From Thermogladius calderae 1633 (GTDB lineage: Archaea > Thermoproteota > Thermoprotei_A > Sulfolobales > Desulfurococcaceae): 64,000 nt of DNA. Below the pieces are notes generated by a model that saw nothing but the letters and a program-made list of their open reading frames with translations, made no database searches and was not told where the DNA came from. A program made the translations under genes and the position numbers. Location: positions 62,001 to 126,000 of the forward strand of contig NC_017954.1 of NCBI RefSeq assembly GCF_000264495.1, read 5' to 3'. Positions 8,549 to 16,541 of the stretch are shown one piece after another; position 1 is the stretch's first letter, and every line of letters starts with the position of its first letter.

Positions 8549-8816
8549 TTACACCTCCTTGTTTCTGGAGGTACCACTTGACTCTGCTATTCCACATCGA
8601 GGGGGGAGTCCAGAGCACCCAGGCCGGTACAGCCTTAATCAGTTCGTAGGCCTCCTCCCAGGACTCGAGGCCTAGTTTACGGGCCAGCTCGTCCAGGCTC
8701 ATGGGCGCTTTCAAGTAATCTCTCAACACAGCGAGCGTGTTCTCGTTAATCTCGACTTCCTTTCCACCGACTTTAACGACGAACACCACCTCTTCGCTCA
8801 TACCGTAAACACCCAT
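8532..8816 (-). CDS. Conserved small protein with a helix-turn-helix-like middle
   Basis: 94 residues. After a beta-strand start (EVVFVVKVGGKEVEINE) comes a segment MSLDELARKLGLESWEEAYELI that looks like a helix-turn-helix or winged-helix core, then a tryptophan-rich tail. The arrangement suggests a small DNA- or protein-binding factor, but I do not recognise the family. Upstream, a TATA-like TTATAAAA lies about 29 bases before ATG 8816, so the message may be leaderless from that codon; ATG 8801, five codons in, with GGGTG upstream, is an equally good alternative. Co-transcribed with the thioesterase gene downstream. Confidence 0.6.
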   Translation of the reverse strand: MGVYGMSEEVVFVVKVGGKEVEINENTLAVLRDYLKAPMSLDELARKLGLESWEEAYELIKAVPAWVLWTPPSMWNSRVKWYLQKQGGVNEHPS

Positions 8817-8970
8817 AGTTTGAGGAGATTAAACGGATTTTATAATCTTTTACCTATAATTCTACCCGATGATGACGCGTTCCAGCACAGACCTGTGAAG
8901 AGCTCCTTACGCCCCACTGAGTGTTTCAAGTAGTTCCTGCGGGAACTACCCGAGCATGACTGCCTATAAG

Positions 8971-11097
8971 TCAGTATCTCGAAGTCTTTGCGAGCTTCCC
9001 AGGCATCGGCTCGTAAAGTTCCCCGCTATTCTTGAGGTACTGGATCATCTCGTAGACGAAGTCTTTCTCGAATCCTTTCTCTCTAGCCAGTTTAACTAGC
9101 TGGCTCACCTCGATTTCTGGCACCTGCTCGAATGTCTCGTTGAGGAACCTGACAAACTCCTTCATTTTCTCCCGCTTGCTCCTTGATACACCTGTCTCAA
9201 GGACGTCAATGTCGATGGTTTTCGACTCTATGTCGAATCCGACCTTCCTCAGAGTAGCGTACATTAGCCTTATAGCCTCCTCGACATCTTCTATAGTGAC
9301 CTTGTCTTTCAGCGCCATTTTAGCGTGCGCCTCAGCCAACCTGATCAGGCCCTCTAACTGCCTGGGCGTTATAGCTATAGGTGGTGGCGTCTTCAAGTCC
9401 TCGCCCTTGATACCGCCTTTACGCATAGCCACGTAGAACTCCTCTATCAGCCTCATGGCCTCCGGGGTCAACTGTGGTCTAACGTACTTCCTAGCGTAGC
9501 TCACGTACTTCTTCAATAGTTGCGGGTCTATGAAGGGCTTAGCCTTCTCAATATCGCTGTGTACTCCTAGTATGTGCCTCGCGAGCCTCCTGTCCTTTTC
9601 GGGTAACGGGACGTCCTGGATAACGAAGATGAGATCGAACCTGGATAGGATCGTGGGCGGCAAGTCGATGTTCTTACTTATAGGCTGGGTGAGGTCGTAA
9701 CGCCCAAACCTCGGGTTGCCCGCCGCGAGGACACTGGCTCTAGCGTTCAGCCTGGCAACTATACCCGCCTTCGCTATACTGACTGTCTGCTGCTCGAGGG
9801 CCTCGTGTATTGCGCTCCTGTCCTCCTCCCTCATTTTGTCGATCTCGTCTATGGCGGCCACCCCACCGTCGGCGATCACCATCGCCCCCGCCTCCAGGTA
9901 GTACTCGCCCGTGGTCTTGTCCCTTAAGACCGTGGCCGTGAGGCCGGCCGCCGTGGAGCCCTTGCCACTCGTGTAGATACCTCTCGGCGCTATCCTGGCA
10001 GTGTACTGGAGGAGCTGGGACTTTGCCGTACCCGGGTCTCCTACGAGTAGTACGTGTATGTCACCCCTAATCCTGGTACCGTCGGGCATCACCTTCGGTA
10101 CCCCGCCGAAGAGCAGTAGGGCGATCGCCTCCTTTATGTCGTGGTACCCATAGATCGACGGGGCGATGCTGGCAACGATCTTCTCCCTAACCCAGGGGTC
10201 TCTGGCCAGCTCTCTGATCTTCTCCTCGTCTTCCCGCGTGATCTCGATCTCTTCCAAGACCTTCTGTTGGACGTCGACGTGGTTTGCCTCTATGTAGAAC
10301 GAGAAGACCGACCTACCCATAGCCTTCTGTACTGCTTGTGTCGGCATTACTCTCAGAACTCCCGTTATGAGCGCTCTGTCGCCGGGCCTGGCAGAATCCA
10401 CCAGGTCGCCTGTTAACACTACTTCGATACTCCTCGGGATCTGGCCGGGCGGTATCTCCTCGGGCCTCTCCTGGACCACGACCTTCTGCCAGTCGACGAA
10501 CTTGCTCTTCTCTAGGTCGATCTCGAACCTGCCCGTCCTGCCGCAGACAGGGCACACGACGGGCTTCTCGATCCTCTCCCCCATCTCTCCGTGCTCCGGG
10601 AAGTCAAATTCATGGGTATCCCCGTCTGGCGTTACGTGGATGTAGTGTGCTTTAACGAGCTTCGCCTCGACTCTCGTGACCCTGGTGACGATCCCCTCGA
10701 CAGCGACGAACTTACCTATGTAGTCGCTCGTCAGCTCCCTTATCTTCAGCACTCTGGGCGGCTGCCTGATCCTGACGTAGACCTTGCCGACTACCTCCTT
10801 GTACTCCGGCTGCTCCTTCTCCAGGTACTCCATCAGCGCCGAAGAGAACTCCTCTAGAGCCTGGTCGGGTTCTTCCTCGACGTGTCTGGCCAATTCCCTG
10901 TCATACAGGATCACGTCGCTGAAGTCCACCACTAAGCTCTTTTGCATCATGTGGGTCATTCTAAATATTCTCTCTCTGTACTTGAAGACGCCCGCGGAGT
11001 CCCTGAAGTCCTGGAGGAACTTGTAGAACTTCAATTTCCAGTCTACGGCCCTCTTGACCTCCCTGCCCTGTACCGCCTCGACCACGCTACTCACCAA
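8971..11097 (-). CDS. mcm: Replicative DNA helicase MCM
   Basis: Homohexameric 3'-5' helicase that unwinds DNA at the fork. The N-terminal domain (to ~residue 270) holds the OB-fold region with only one clear CxxC (CPVCG, near residue 182), so the zinc site is reduced compared with four-cysteine MCMs. The AAA+ domain shows Walker A GDPGTAKSQ, Walker B AAIDEIDKM, sensor 1 AAGNPRFGRYD and the arginine finger segment LSRFDLIF. A winged-helix domain closes the 708-residue protein. TTG 11097 (or GTG 11094) lies inside the 3' end of the GINS gene, so the two are translationally linked, as in other crenarchaea. Confidence 0.97.
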   Translation of the reverse strand: MVSSVVEAVQGREVKRAVDWKLKFYKFLQDFRDSAGVFKYRERIFRMTHMMQKSLVVDFSDVILYDRELARHVEEEPDQALEEFSSALMEYLEKEQPEYKEVVGKVYVRIRQPPRVLKIRELTSDYIGKFVAVEGIVTRVTRVEAKLVKAHYIHVTPDGDTHEFDFPEHGEMGERIEKPVVCPVCGRTGRFEIDLEKSKFVDWQKVVVQERPEEIPPGQIPRSIEVVLTGDLVDSARPGDRALITGVLRVMPTQAVQKAMGRSVFSFYIEANHVDVQQKVLEEIEITREDEEKIRELARDPWVREKIVASIAPSIYGYHDIKEAIALLLFGGVPKVMPDGTRIRGDIHVLLVGDPGTAKSQLLQYTARIAPRGIYTSGKGSTAAGLTATVLRDKTTGEYYLEAGAMVIADGGVAAIDEIDKMREEDRSAIHEALEQQTVSIAKAGIVARLNARASVLAAGNPRFGRYDLTQPISKNIDLPPTILSRFDLIFVIQDVPLPEKDRRLARHILGVHSDIEKAKPFIDPQLLKKYVSYARKYVRPQLTPEAMRLIEEFYVAMRKGGIKGEDLKTPPPIAITPRQLEGLIRLAEAHAKMALKDKVTIEDVEEAIRLMYATLRKVGFDIESKTIDIDVLETGVSRSKREKMKEFVRFLNETFEQVPEIEVSQLVKLAREKGFEKDFVYEMIQYLKNSGELYEPMPGKLAKTSRY

Positions 11098-11674
11098 CCT
11101 TCTTCTTCCAGAGGGCCACTATTGCCCGTAGTGTCTTCAAGAGGTACTTCTCCTCCTCGCTAAGCTTCTCTTCAACGTCTTGCTGCACGTCTGGGAGGAG
11201 CGAGTAGTTGACCAACTTCCTAACCCGCGACTTTAGGAGAGAGTCCATTGCGTCCTCTATTTTCTTCAACTCCTCGAATTTCGACAGGTCACCCGTAGTC
11301 TTGGCCTCCTCGGTTAAGTCGCGCCTCGCCTTGAACATCGTCATGTAGAAGAACCCTTTCAGCTTGTTGGTGAGAGGCTTCGAGTAGGCGGTCTCCTCGT
11401 TGTAGGCCAAAACAGAGAGGCTCTCCACGGGTATCCTGGCGTCTTTTATCTTGACGTAGCCTTTCTTCGCAAGTAAGTCCGCGAGCCATCTCGGGACGGT
11501 GTACTCCCCACCTTTGACAAGCTCTAGAACCCCCTCGAAGGTCGTTAGCCTTAAACCGTCTTTGTAAACCTCGATCTTCACCGAGTCCTCCTCGAAATCC
11601 CTCTTAAGGAATTCCATTACTCTCCCAAAAACCAGCTCGAAAAGCATCCGCGCCCACACCACTATCATATCCAT
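11087..11674 (-). CDS. GINS complex subunit (Gins23-type)
   Basis: Subunit of the GINS complex that joins MCM and GAN/Cdc45-like protein in the archaeal CMG helicase. The beta-rich B domain comes first (VPRWLADLLAKKGYVKI near residues 57-75) and the helical A domain follows, the order of Gins23 rather than Gins51. Length 195 residues fits. It sits directly upstream of mcm with an 11-base overlap, the crenarchaeal gins23-mcm arrangement. The start at 11674 is divergent from rfcS, with only 34 bases between the start codons, so the two transcripts must share a compact promoter region. Confidence 0.8.
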   Translation of the reverse strand: MDMIVVWARMLFELVFGRVMEFLKRDFEEDSVKIEVYKDGLRLTTFEGVLELVKGGEYTVPRWLADLLAKKGYVKIKDARIPVESLSVLAYNEETAYSKPLTNKLKGFFYMTMFKARRDLTEEAKTTGDLSKFEELKKIEDAMDSLLKSRVRKLVNYSLLPDVQQDVEEKLSEEEKYLLKTLRAIVALWKKKVGE

Positions 11675-11708
11675 TAAAAGTGGTTTATTTACCCAGTACC
11701 AGATAGAG
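11675..11708. promoter_or_regulatory. Divergent promoter between gins-mcm and rfcS-rfcL
   Basis: Thirty-four bases separate the two starts. A TTTATTTA tract near 11686-11693 lies ~20 bases before the rfcS ATG, the right distance for a TATA box of a near-leaderless rfcS message; its complement could serve the leftward gins gene, though spacing there is very short. Confidence 0.4.
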
Positions 11709-12713
11709 ATGAACAGGGGTCGATCTTATTTGAGCGAGCAACCCCTCCTTTTATGGGCTGAGAAGTATAGGCCCAGAACCCTCGACGAGGTCGTAAACCA
11801 GAAAGAGGTCGTGGCAAGGCTCAAGAAGTTTGTCGAAGAGAAGAACATGCCCCATCTCCTGTTCGCAGGACCGCCTGGCACAGGAAAGACAACCCTAGCC
11901 CACTGCCTTGCCCACGACCTCTACGGTGATAACTACAGGCAGTACATGCTGGAGTTGAACGCGAGCGACGAGAGAGGCATCGACGTGATAAGGAGCAAGG
12001 TGAAGGAGTTCGCGAGGACGAGGGTTGCCGGCGAGGTACCGTTCAAGATCATACTACTGGACGAGGCCGACAACATGACAGCCGATGCCCAGCAGGCCTT
12101 GAGGCGGCTCATGGAGCTCTACACCGCGACGACGAGGTTTATCCTGATAGCCAACTACCCGAGCAAGATAATAGAGCCTATACAAAGCAGGTGCGCGGTG
12201 TTCAGGTTCACCCCGTTATCTAGGGAAGACGTTGTAGAGAGGCTGAAGTACATAGCCGAGAAGGAGAACGTGAAGTATAACACAGAGGCACTCGAGACTA
12301 TACACGAGCTCTCCGAGGGGGATATGAGAAAGGCGATAAACATTCTACAGGCCGCCTCTGCCCTCGGCGAGGTCACAGTAGAAGCGGTTTACAAAGTCGT
12401 CGGGCTAGCACACCCCAAAGAGGTGAGGCAGATGCTACAGCTGGCTCTAAGCGGCAACTTCACCGAGGCCAGGAGCAAGCTAAGAGAGCTCATGTTGAAC
12501 TACGGCCTCAGCGGCCTAGACATAATAAGGCAGATACACAGGGAGATCTTCTCCAGCGACATAAAGTTGTCCGACGAAGCCAGGATCATGATCGCCGACT
12601 ACGCCGGCGAGATACAGTTCAGGCTAGTAGAAGGTGCAGACGACGAGATCCAGCTAAACGCCTTCCTCGCACGCCTCGCGTTCATGGGGAAGAAGTTCAG
12701 GCCCACATCGTAG
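11709..12713 (+). CDS. rfcS: Replication factor C small subunit (clamp loader)
   Basis: AAA+ clamp-loader subunit; four copies with one large subunit load PCNA onto primed DNA. The signatures are the RFC box LLWAEKYRPRTLDEVV, Walker A GPPGTGKTT, Walker B LLDEADNM, sensor 1 region FILIANYPSK and the SRC motif QSRCAVFRF; the C-terminal collar domain completes 334 residues. ATG 11709 is used; a TTG at 11730 would give a start closer to most homologues (SEQPLLLWAEKYRP). Followed nine bases after its stop by rfcL, so both subunits come from one transcript. Confidence 0.97.
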   Translation: MNRGRSYLSEQPLLLWAEKYRPRTLDEVVNQKEVVARLKKFVEEKNMPHLLFAGPPGTGKTTLAHCLAHDLYGDNYRQYMLELNASDERGIDVIRSKVKEFARTRVAGEVPFKIILLDEADNMTADAQQALRRLMELYTATTRFILIANYPSKIIEPIQSRCAVFRFTPLSREDVVERLKYIAEKENVKYNTEALETIHELSEGDMRKAINILQAASALGEVTVEAVYKVVGLAHPKEVRQMLQLALSGNFTEARSKLRELMLNYGLSGLDIIRQIHREIFSSDIKLSDEARIMIADYAGEIQFRLVEGADDEIQLNAFLARLAFMGKKFRPTS

Positions 12714-12722
12714 GGTGGTTTA

Positions 12723-14006
12723 TTGAGTGAGCGCTTACCGTGGATAATCAAGTACAGGCCCAAGAACTTGGACGAGTTCGTCGACCAGGAGGAGGCTAAA
12801 AAGGTTTTTATAAGCTGGTACGAGGACTGGAAGAAGGGGGAAGTCAAGAAGAAGGCTGCCCTGCTATACGGTCCTCCGGGGACCGGTAAGTCCAGCTTCG
12901 TACAAGCCTTCGCGGCAACCTACGGGCTTGAACTCTACGAGATGAACGCGAGCGACTACAGGCGTAAGGGCGACATAGACAGGCTACTGAGAGTCACCGC
13001 CTCTTCGGGTAGCCTCAGCGGAAGGGGCAAGCTGATATTTCTCGACGAGGTAGACGGGCTGAACCCGAAGTCCGACGCCGGGGGGCTGGAGGCGATACTT
13101 CAGCTAATCGAGAACTCTAAACACCCCGTTGTCATGGCAGCCAACGACGCGTATAACCCCAACATAAGGCCTCTCAGGGACGTGTCTCTCCTAATCGAGT
13201 TTAAGAGACTGAGGGAAGGCGCCGTTGTGCAGTTGCTGAGCAGGATCTGCGAGAAGGAGCGAGTCCGCTGCGACAAGGACGCCCTAGACGTGATAGCGAA
13301 GAGGAGCGAAGGCGACTTGAGGAGCGCTATTAACGACCTCGAGGCCATCGCGGAGGCCTATGGTAGGGTCACGAAAGAACTGGCCATGTCCGTGAGCACT
13401 TATAGGGACAGGGAGTACGCCCCGTTTGAAGTGCTGAGAAGAGTGTTCAACGCCAAGTACATCTTCCAGGCGAAAGATGCCGTGAGCTCCGCCAACATAG
13501 ACTACGACACGCTGAAGGTTTGGATCAACGAGCACATACCCACCTACTACGAAGACCCCGAGGAGGTCTCGAGGGCCTTTGAAGCCCTGAGTAGGGCGGA
13601 CGTGTACATGGGCAGGATCATCAAATCCGGGTCGTGGGACCTACTGAGCTACGCCATGGAGATGATGGGGCCCGGAGTCGCCTACGCTAGAAAGACTTAC
13701 AGTGGGAAGTTCAAGGCGTTCAAGTACCCTGAGAGGTTTAGGCTGCTATCCGAGACCAAGAAGGTCAGAGAAGTAAGGGATAGCATTGCCGAGGCCCTAG
13801 CTAGGAGGCTACTAACAAGCAAGGCTACTGTGAAGTCTGACGTCATACCATACCTGAAGGTCATCTTCACGTCAAACCCGAAAATGGCCGCCGGCATTGC
13901 TAAGGCCTACGGCTTGAGCGAGGACATGGTCAAGTTCCTCGCGGGGAGTAAGGCCAGCGAGGTAATGTCTTACCTGAAGAAGCATGCTAGAACTAGGAAG
14001 ACCTGA
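12723..14006 (+). CDS. rfcL: Replication factor C large subunit
   Basis: Large subunit of the clamp loader. It begins with the RFC box PWIIKYRPKNLDEFVDQ, then Walker A GPPGTGKSSF, Walker B IFLDEVDGL, and a sensor region VMAANDAYNP; the SRC motif is absent, as is usual for this subunit. The last ~120 residues are helical and lysine-rich. At 427 residues it is a typical crenarchaeal length; no clear PIP box could be seen at the very C-terminus, which ends in basic residues. TTG start. The 3' end overlaps the convergent wHTH gene by 14 bases. Confidence 0.95.
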   Translation: MSERLPWIIKYRPKNLDEFVDQEEAKKVFISWYEDWKKGEVKKKAALLYGPPGTGKSSFVQAFAATYGLELYEMNASDYRRKGDIDRLLRVTASSGSLSGRGKLIFLDEVDGLNPKSDAGGLEAILQLIENSKHPVVMAANDAYNPNIRPLRDVSLLIEFKRLREGAVVQLLSRICEKERVRCDKDALDVIAKRSEGDLRSAINDLEAIAEAYGRVTKELAMSVSTYRDREYAPFEVLRRVFNAKYIFQAKDAVSSANIDYDTLKVWINEHIPTYYEDPEEVSRAFEALSRADVYMGRIIKSGSWDLLSYAMEMMGPGVAYARKTYSGKFKAFKYPERFRLLSETKKVREVRDSIAEALARRLLTSKATVKSDVIPYLKVIFTSNPKMAAGIAKAYGLSEDMVKFLAGSKASEVMSYLKKHARTRKT

Positions 14007-14184
14007 GCTTGACGATCCTTAGCCTACCGTACCTCTTCTCCTCGACTACCCCCTGCTCGACCAGCTCCACAACGATCTTCTCTAGGACAGAGAAGTGTAT
14101 CCCGGTCAACCTAGACAGCTTCGTTATGTTCAGCTCGCCGTGTTTCCTAAGGGTTTCTATGACCAGTTTTCTCCTGTCGATCAT
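13993..14184 (-). CDS. Small winged-helix DNA-binding protein
   Basis: 63 residues: MIDRRKLVIETLRKHGELNITKLSRLTGIHFSVLEKIVVELVEQGVVEEKRYGRLR read as helix, helix-turn-recognition helix and a basic wing, i.e. a stand-alone wHTH domain. ATG 14184 is chosen because it begins one base after the Cdc6 stop with GGTG upstream; TTG and GTG codons at 14199 and 14196 are alternatives inside cdc6. Directly downstream of the initiator gene, so it could be a co-expressed regulator or accessory replication factor, but its targets are unknown. Confidence 0.65.
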   Translation of the reverse strand: MIDRRKLVIETLRKHGELNITKLSRLTGIHFSVLEKIVVELVEQGVVEEKRYGRLRIVKLRSS

Positions 14185-14185
14185 T

Positions 14186-15439
14186 CTAAGTCGCACCAAT
14201 CGCGATCTTCCTCTTGATCAAGTCCAAGAGGTACTGCTCGAGCATGTCTAGGGGGCCGTAGTTTATCCCTATAAGTGTCGTCCTACCTTTCATACCTTTC
14301 CCGCTAGACTTTGCTTCTATTACACCCGCCTTCTTAAGGTTCATCACGTACTCGTATACCTGGGTGTGTCTTCTGGGCTGCTGGCCTAGAGTCTCGCAGA
14401 CCAGCTCGTACTCTTTCTCGACATCGCCTATCTTGACGTACGGGTTGCCGGTTCTCCTCAAGAGTCTCACCGCCGCGAGGAGGATGAGCAGTTCGTGTAG
14501 GGAGCTGTAGTTTATCGCCTCAGACACGTTGACGATGTCCCTGCTGATTTTCATGATCGCCTTTCTCGCGTGCTCCAACGTGATCCTCTTAGCCCCTTCG
14601 TTCTCGGCCATTACGCCGGCTATCATCAGGACTTCTATGGCGTGCCTAGCGTTCCCTCCCCCACCCTTATCGTGCCCCTCGTAGTCGGCGATGAACTTCA
14701 GTACTGTGTCGTCGTAGGTACCCTCGTAGAACGCCTTGCTGGCCCTGTACCTCAGTATGTCGAGTAACTGTGCCGAGGTATAGGGCTCCAGCTTAATCAT
14801 GTGCCGTAGCAGGTAGCTCTCGAGCGAGGGGTCTAGAAGAGAGAGCTTGGCGGTGTCCTGGGAGATGAAGATGAAGTTTAGCCTCTTGACAGGTGTCTCG
14901 AACACGTCGTAGGCCCGGACTATGAAGTAGACAGCGTCCCTCCCGGCGAGGCTTGCGAAGTAGTGGAACTCGTCCAAGGATATTATTGCGTACTGGTCTG
15001 TCTCGTCCAGGTACGTTAAAAGAGCCTCGAACATCTCCCTCGCGGACAGCCCCCTCGAGGGCAGGGGGGCGTTTAGCTGCCTGGACATATCGGCTACAAC
15101 GTTGTAGAGCGTCCTGTTGCTGTGGCAGTTCACGTGGGCGTACTTCACCTTGTAGCCCTTGGTTAGCGCGTACCTAGTGAAGTCCCGGCCGAAAACCCTA
15201 GCGGTAGCCGTCTTACCCGTCCCGACACCGCCTATTAAGAGGACTCTCTGGGAGAAACTACCAGGCGAGGATACGAGGTGCTTAAAGTAGGACGCTAGCT
15301 CCTTTAACTCCTTCTCCCTGTGGGGTAGGGTGTCGGGTATGTACTCTGGTGTGAGGCTCTCCTTGCTCTTGAAAATCGACGGCCTCTCAACTTCCTCTTC
15401 TATTATCTTCCAAACGTCCTCGCCCAATGAAAAGGACAC
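14186..15439 (-). CDS. cdc6: Orc1/Cdc6 replication initiator
   Basis: AAA+ initiator that binds origin repeats and recruits MCM. Visible: Walker A GGVGTGKTAT near residues 69-78, Walker B IISLDEFHYF, sensor 1 FIFISQDTA, and a C-terminal winged-helix segment (LGQQPRRHTQVYEYVMNLKKAGVIEAKSSG) that would contact DNA. 417 residues is the normal size. Crenarchaea have one to three paralogues; which one this is cannot be told without alignment. It sits beside RFC genes and 2 kb from gins-mcm, a replication cluster that often lies near an origin, but I could not find convincing ORB repeats here. Confidence 0.93.
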   Translation of the reverse strand: MSFSLGEDVWKIIEEEVERPSIFKSKESLTPEYIPDTLPHREKELKELASYFKHLVSSPGSFSQRVLLIGGVGTGKTATARVFGRDFTRYALTKGYKVKYAHVNCHSNRTLYNVVADMSRQLNAPLPSRGLSAREMFEALLTYLDETDQYAIISLDEFHYFASLAGRDAVYFIVRAYDVFETPVKRLNFIFISQDTAKLSLLDPSLESYLLRHMIKLEPYTSAQLLDILRYRASKAFYEGTYDDTVLKFIADYEGHDKGGGGNARHAIEVLMIAGVMAENEGAKRITLEHARKAIMKISRDIVNVSEAINYSSLHELLILLAAVRLLRRTGNPYVKIGDVEKEYELVCETLGQQPRRHTQVYEYVMNLKKAGVIEAKSSGKGMKGRTTLIGINYGPLDMLEQYLLDLIKRKIAIGAT

Positions 15440-15465
15440 CTGAAACTTTCAGCCTTCTAATAACA

Positions 15466-15969
15466 CTACGTCTCCTTAAAAACCGCCTTGCACAGCCCTT
15501 TCCCAAGCAGTATAGACTCCTTGAACACCATTATGTAGAGACAAGTCGGGGAAGACTTGTCTACGAGACCCCCTGCTCTCTCAATGTACTCTACGGCCAT
15601 ACGCCACACCTCGCTTGAGACCCCCCTTACACCAAACGACTTTACTCTCAACCTGACCCTCTCACCCGCGCGGACGATCAACCTGATCGCCGCTTCCAGT
15701 TCCTCTAGCCTAGAGAGAACTCTGTCCACGGGAACAATGTTCTCTACAAACCCGTACTCTCCTCCCTTGGCTCTGTTGTATAGTAGTCTTGGCTCGGCAC
15801 TAGAACACACGACCAGCACATCTGGGAACCCCGTCTCGACGACAACGATATCGGGGCTCACTTCGAACAAGACGTCGCCTATTTCTTCCTCGCACCAGGC
15901 TCTGGTACCAGTCCGGCAGGTTACAAGCAGGGCGGGTCTCCACCCGTCATTAGGGCACTTCAGAGGCAA
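15466..15969 (-). CDS. THUMP-domain RNA-binding protein (Tan1-like)
   Basis: 167 residues that fit the stand-alone THUMP proteins (COG1818) related to Tan1, the tRNA-binding adaptor for N4-acetylcytidine formation at C12. It starts WRPALLVTCRTGTRAWCEEEIGDVLF, the typical Tan1 opening, and contains the THUMP helix-strand pattern around RVRLRVKSFGVRG and SSPTCLYIMVF. No catalytic residues, consistent with an adaptor. TTG start (protein MPLKCPNDG). A tRNA gene follows on the other strand within 100 bases. Partner acetyltransferase not in the window. Confidence 0.7.
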   Translation of the reverse strand: MPLKCPNDGWRPALLVTCRTGTRAWCEEEIGDVLFEVSPDIVVVETGFPDVLVVCSSAEPRLLYNRAKGGEYGFVENIVPVDRVLSRLEELEAAIRLIVRAGERVRLRVKSFGVRGVSSEVWRMAVEYIERAGGLVDKSSPTCLYIMVFKESILLGKGLCKAVFKET

Positions 15970-16055
15970 GCCCCCCTCCTCACTCCACTCGCTAGGGCGT
16001 CAGCTCTCTCCGAGGTAAGTTTTAAAAGCAAAACCATTTAATTAACTATGGTTGA

Positions 16056-16131
16056 GCGGCGGTCGTCTAGCCTGGACTAGGACGCCGGCCTGCCACGCCG
16101 GAAATCCCGGGTTCAAATCCCGGCCGCCGCA
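16056..16131 (+). tRNA. tRNA-Gly(GCC)
   Basis: Acceptor GCGGCGG (16056-16062) pairs with CCGCCGC (16124-16130), discriminator A. Anticodon stem CCGGC/GCCGG encloses the loop CTGCCAC, giving anticodon GCC. T loop TTCAAAT. No intron. AT-rich promoter just upstream (TTTAATTAAC near 16037-16046). Confidence 0.95.
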
Positions 16132-16151
16132 CTAAAAACAACCACGGCTTC

Positions 16152-16337
16152 TCAAACCGTGCCCGAGACCTTGTTTATCACGGTTACAGCAACCTACTCG
16201 CCAACGAAGGCTCCGACACTAACATCCATGATACAGATGGGCTTGCCATCGAAACTAGGTACTTTAATGCGCGCCCTCCTCCAAGAGTCACTGGAAACGT
16301 GGCTCCGACGCTCCACGCGGTAAAAGTCGTGAGAGTA
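16152..16337 (-). pseudogene. Possible gene remnant with one in-frame stop
   Basis: In the 410-base gap right of tRNA-Gly one minus-strand frame reads like the tail of a protein: a basic segment (ERRSHVSSDSWRRARI), then KVPSFDGKPICIMDVSVG, AFVGE, a TAG stop, VAVTVINKVSGTV and a final TGA. The FVGE-x-VAVTVI pattern recalls TRAM-type RNA-binding domains. With the TAG read through, the strand pattern continues smoothly, so this may be a decayed gene tail. It is only ~60 codons, so chance cannot be excluded. Confidence 0.3.
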
Positions 16338-16541
16338 TCAGCCGCACAGTCTTGAAGAAATTAAGTGACACTTTGATACGTTAACCGCTGTGCACCCAGC
16401 ACCACGTGCTTGTTAGTTGCGCGTTTTTGCACAAGCGAGTTGACAGCAGTTAACACCGTACAGAGCCCTGTGAAACAGGCTGTGACTACTAGGCGGCCGA
16501 TGACCACAGTATTCTTAGTTGTTGAGAGTACAGTCACGCCT

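Noticed and set aside
16280-16310. ORB-like string (CACTGGAAACG) near cdc6, as a possible origin repeat
   Set aside because: Only part of the ORB core matches, it occurs once, and it lies inside the possible gene remnant; no G-string or inverted partner found.
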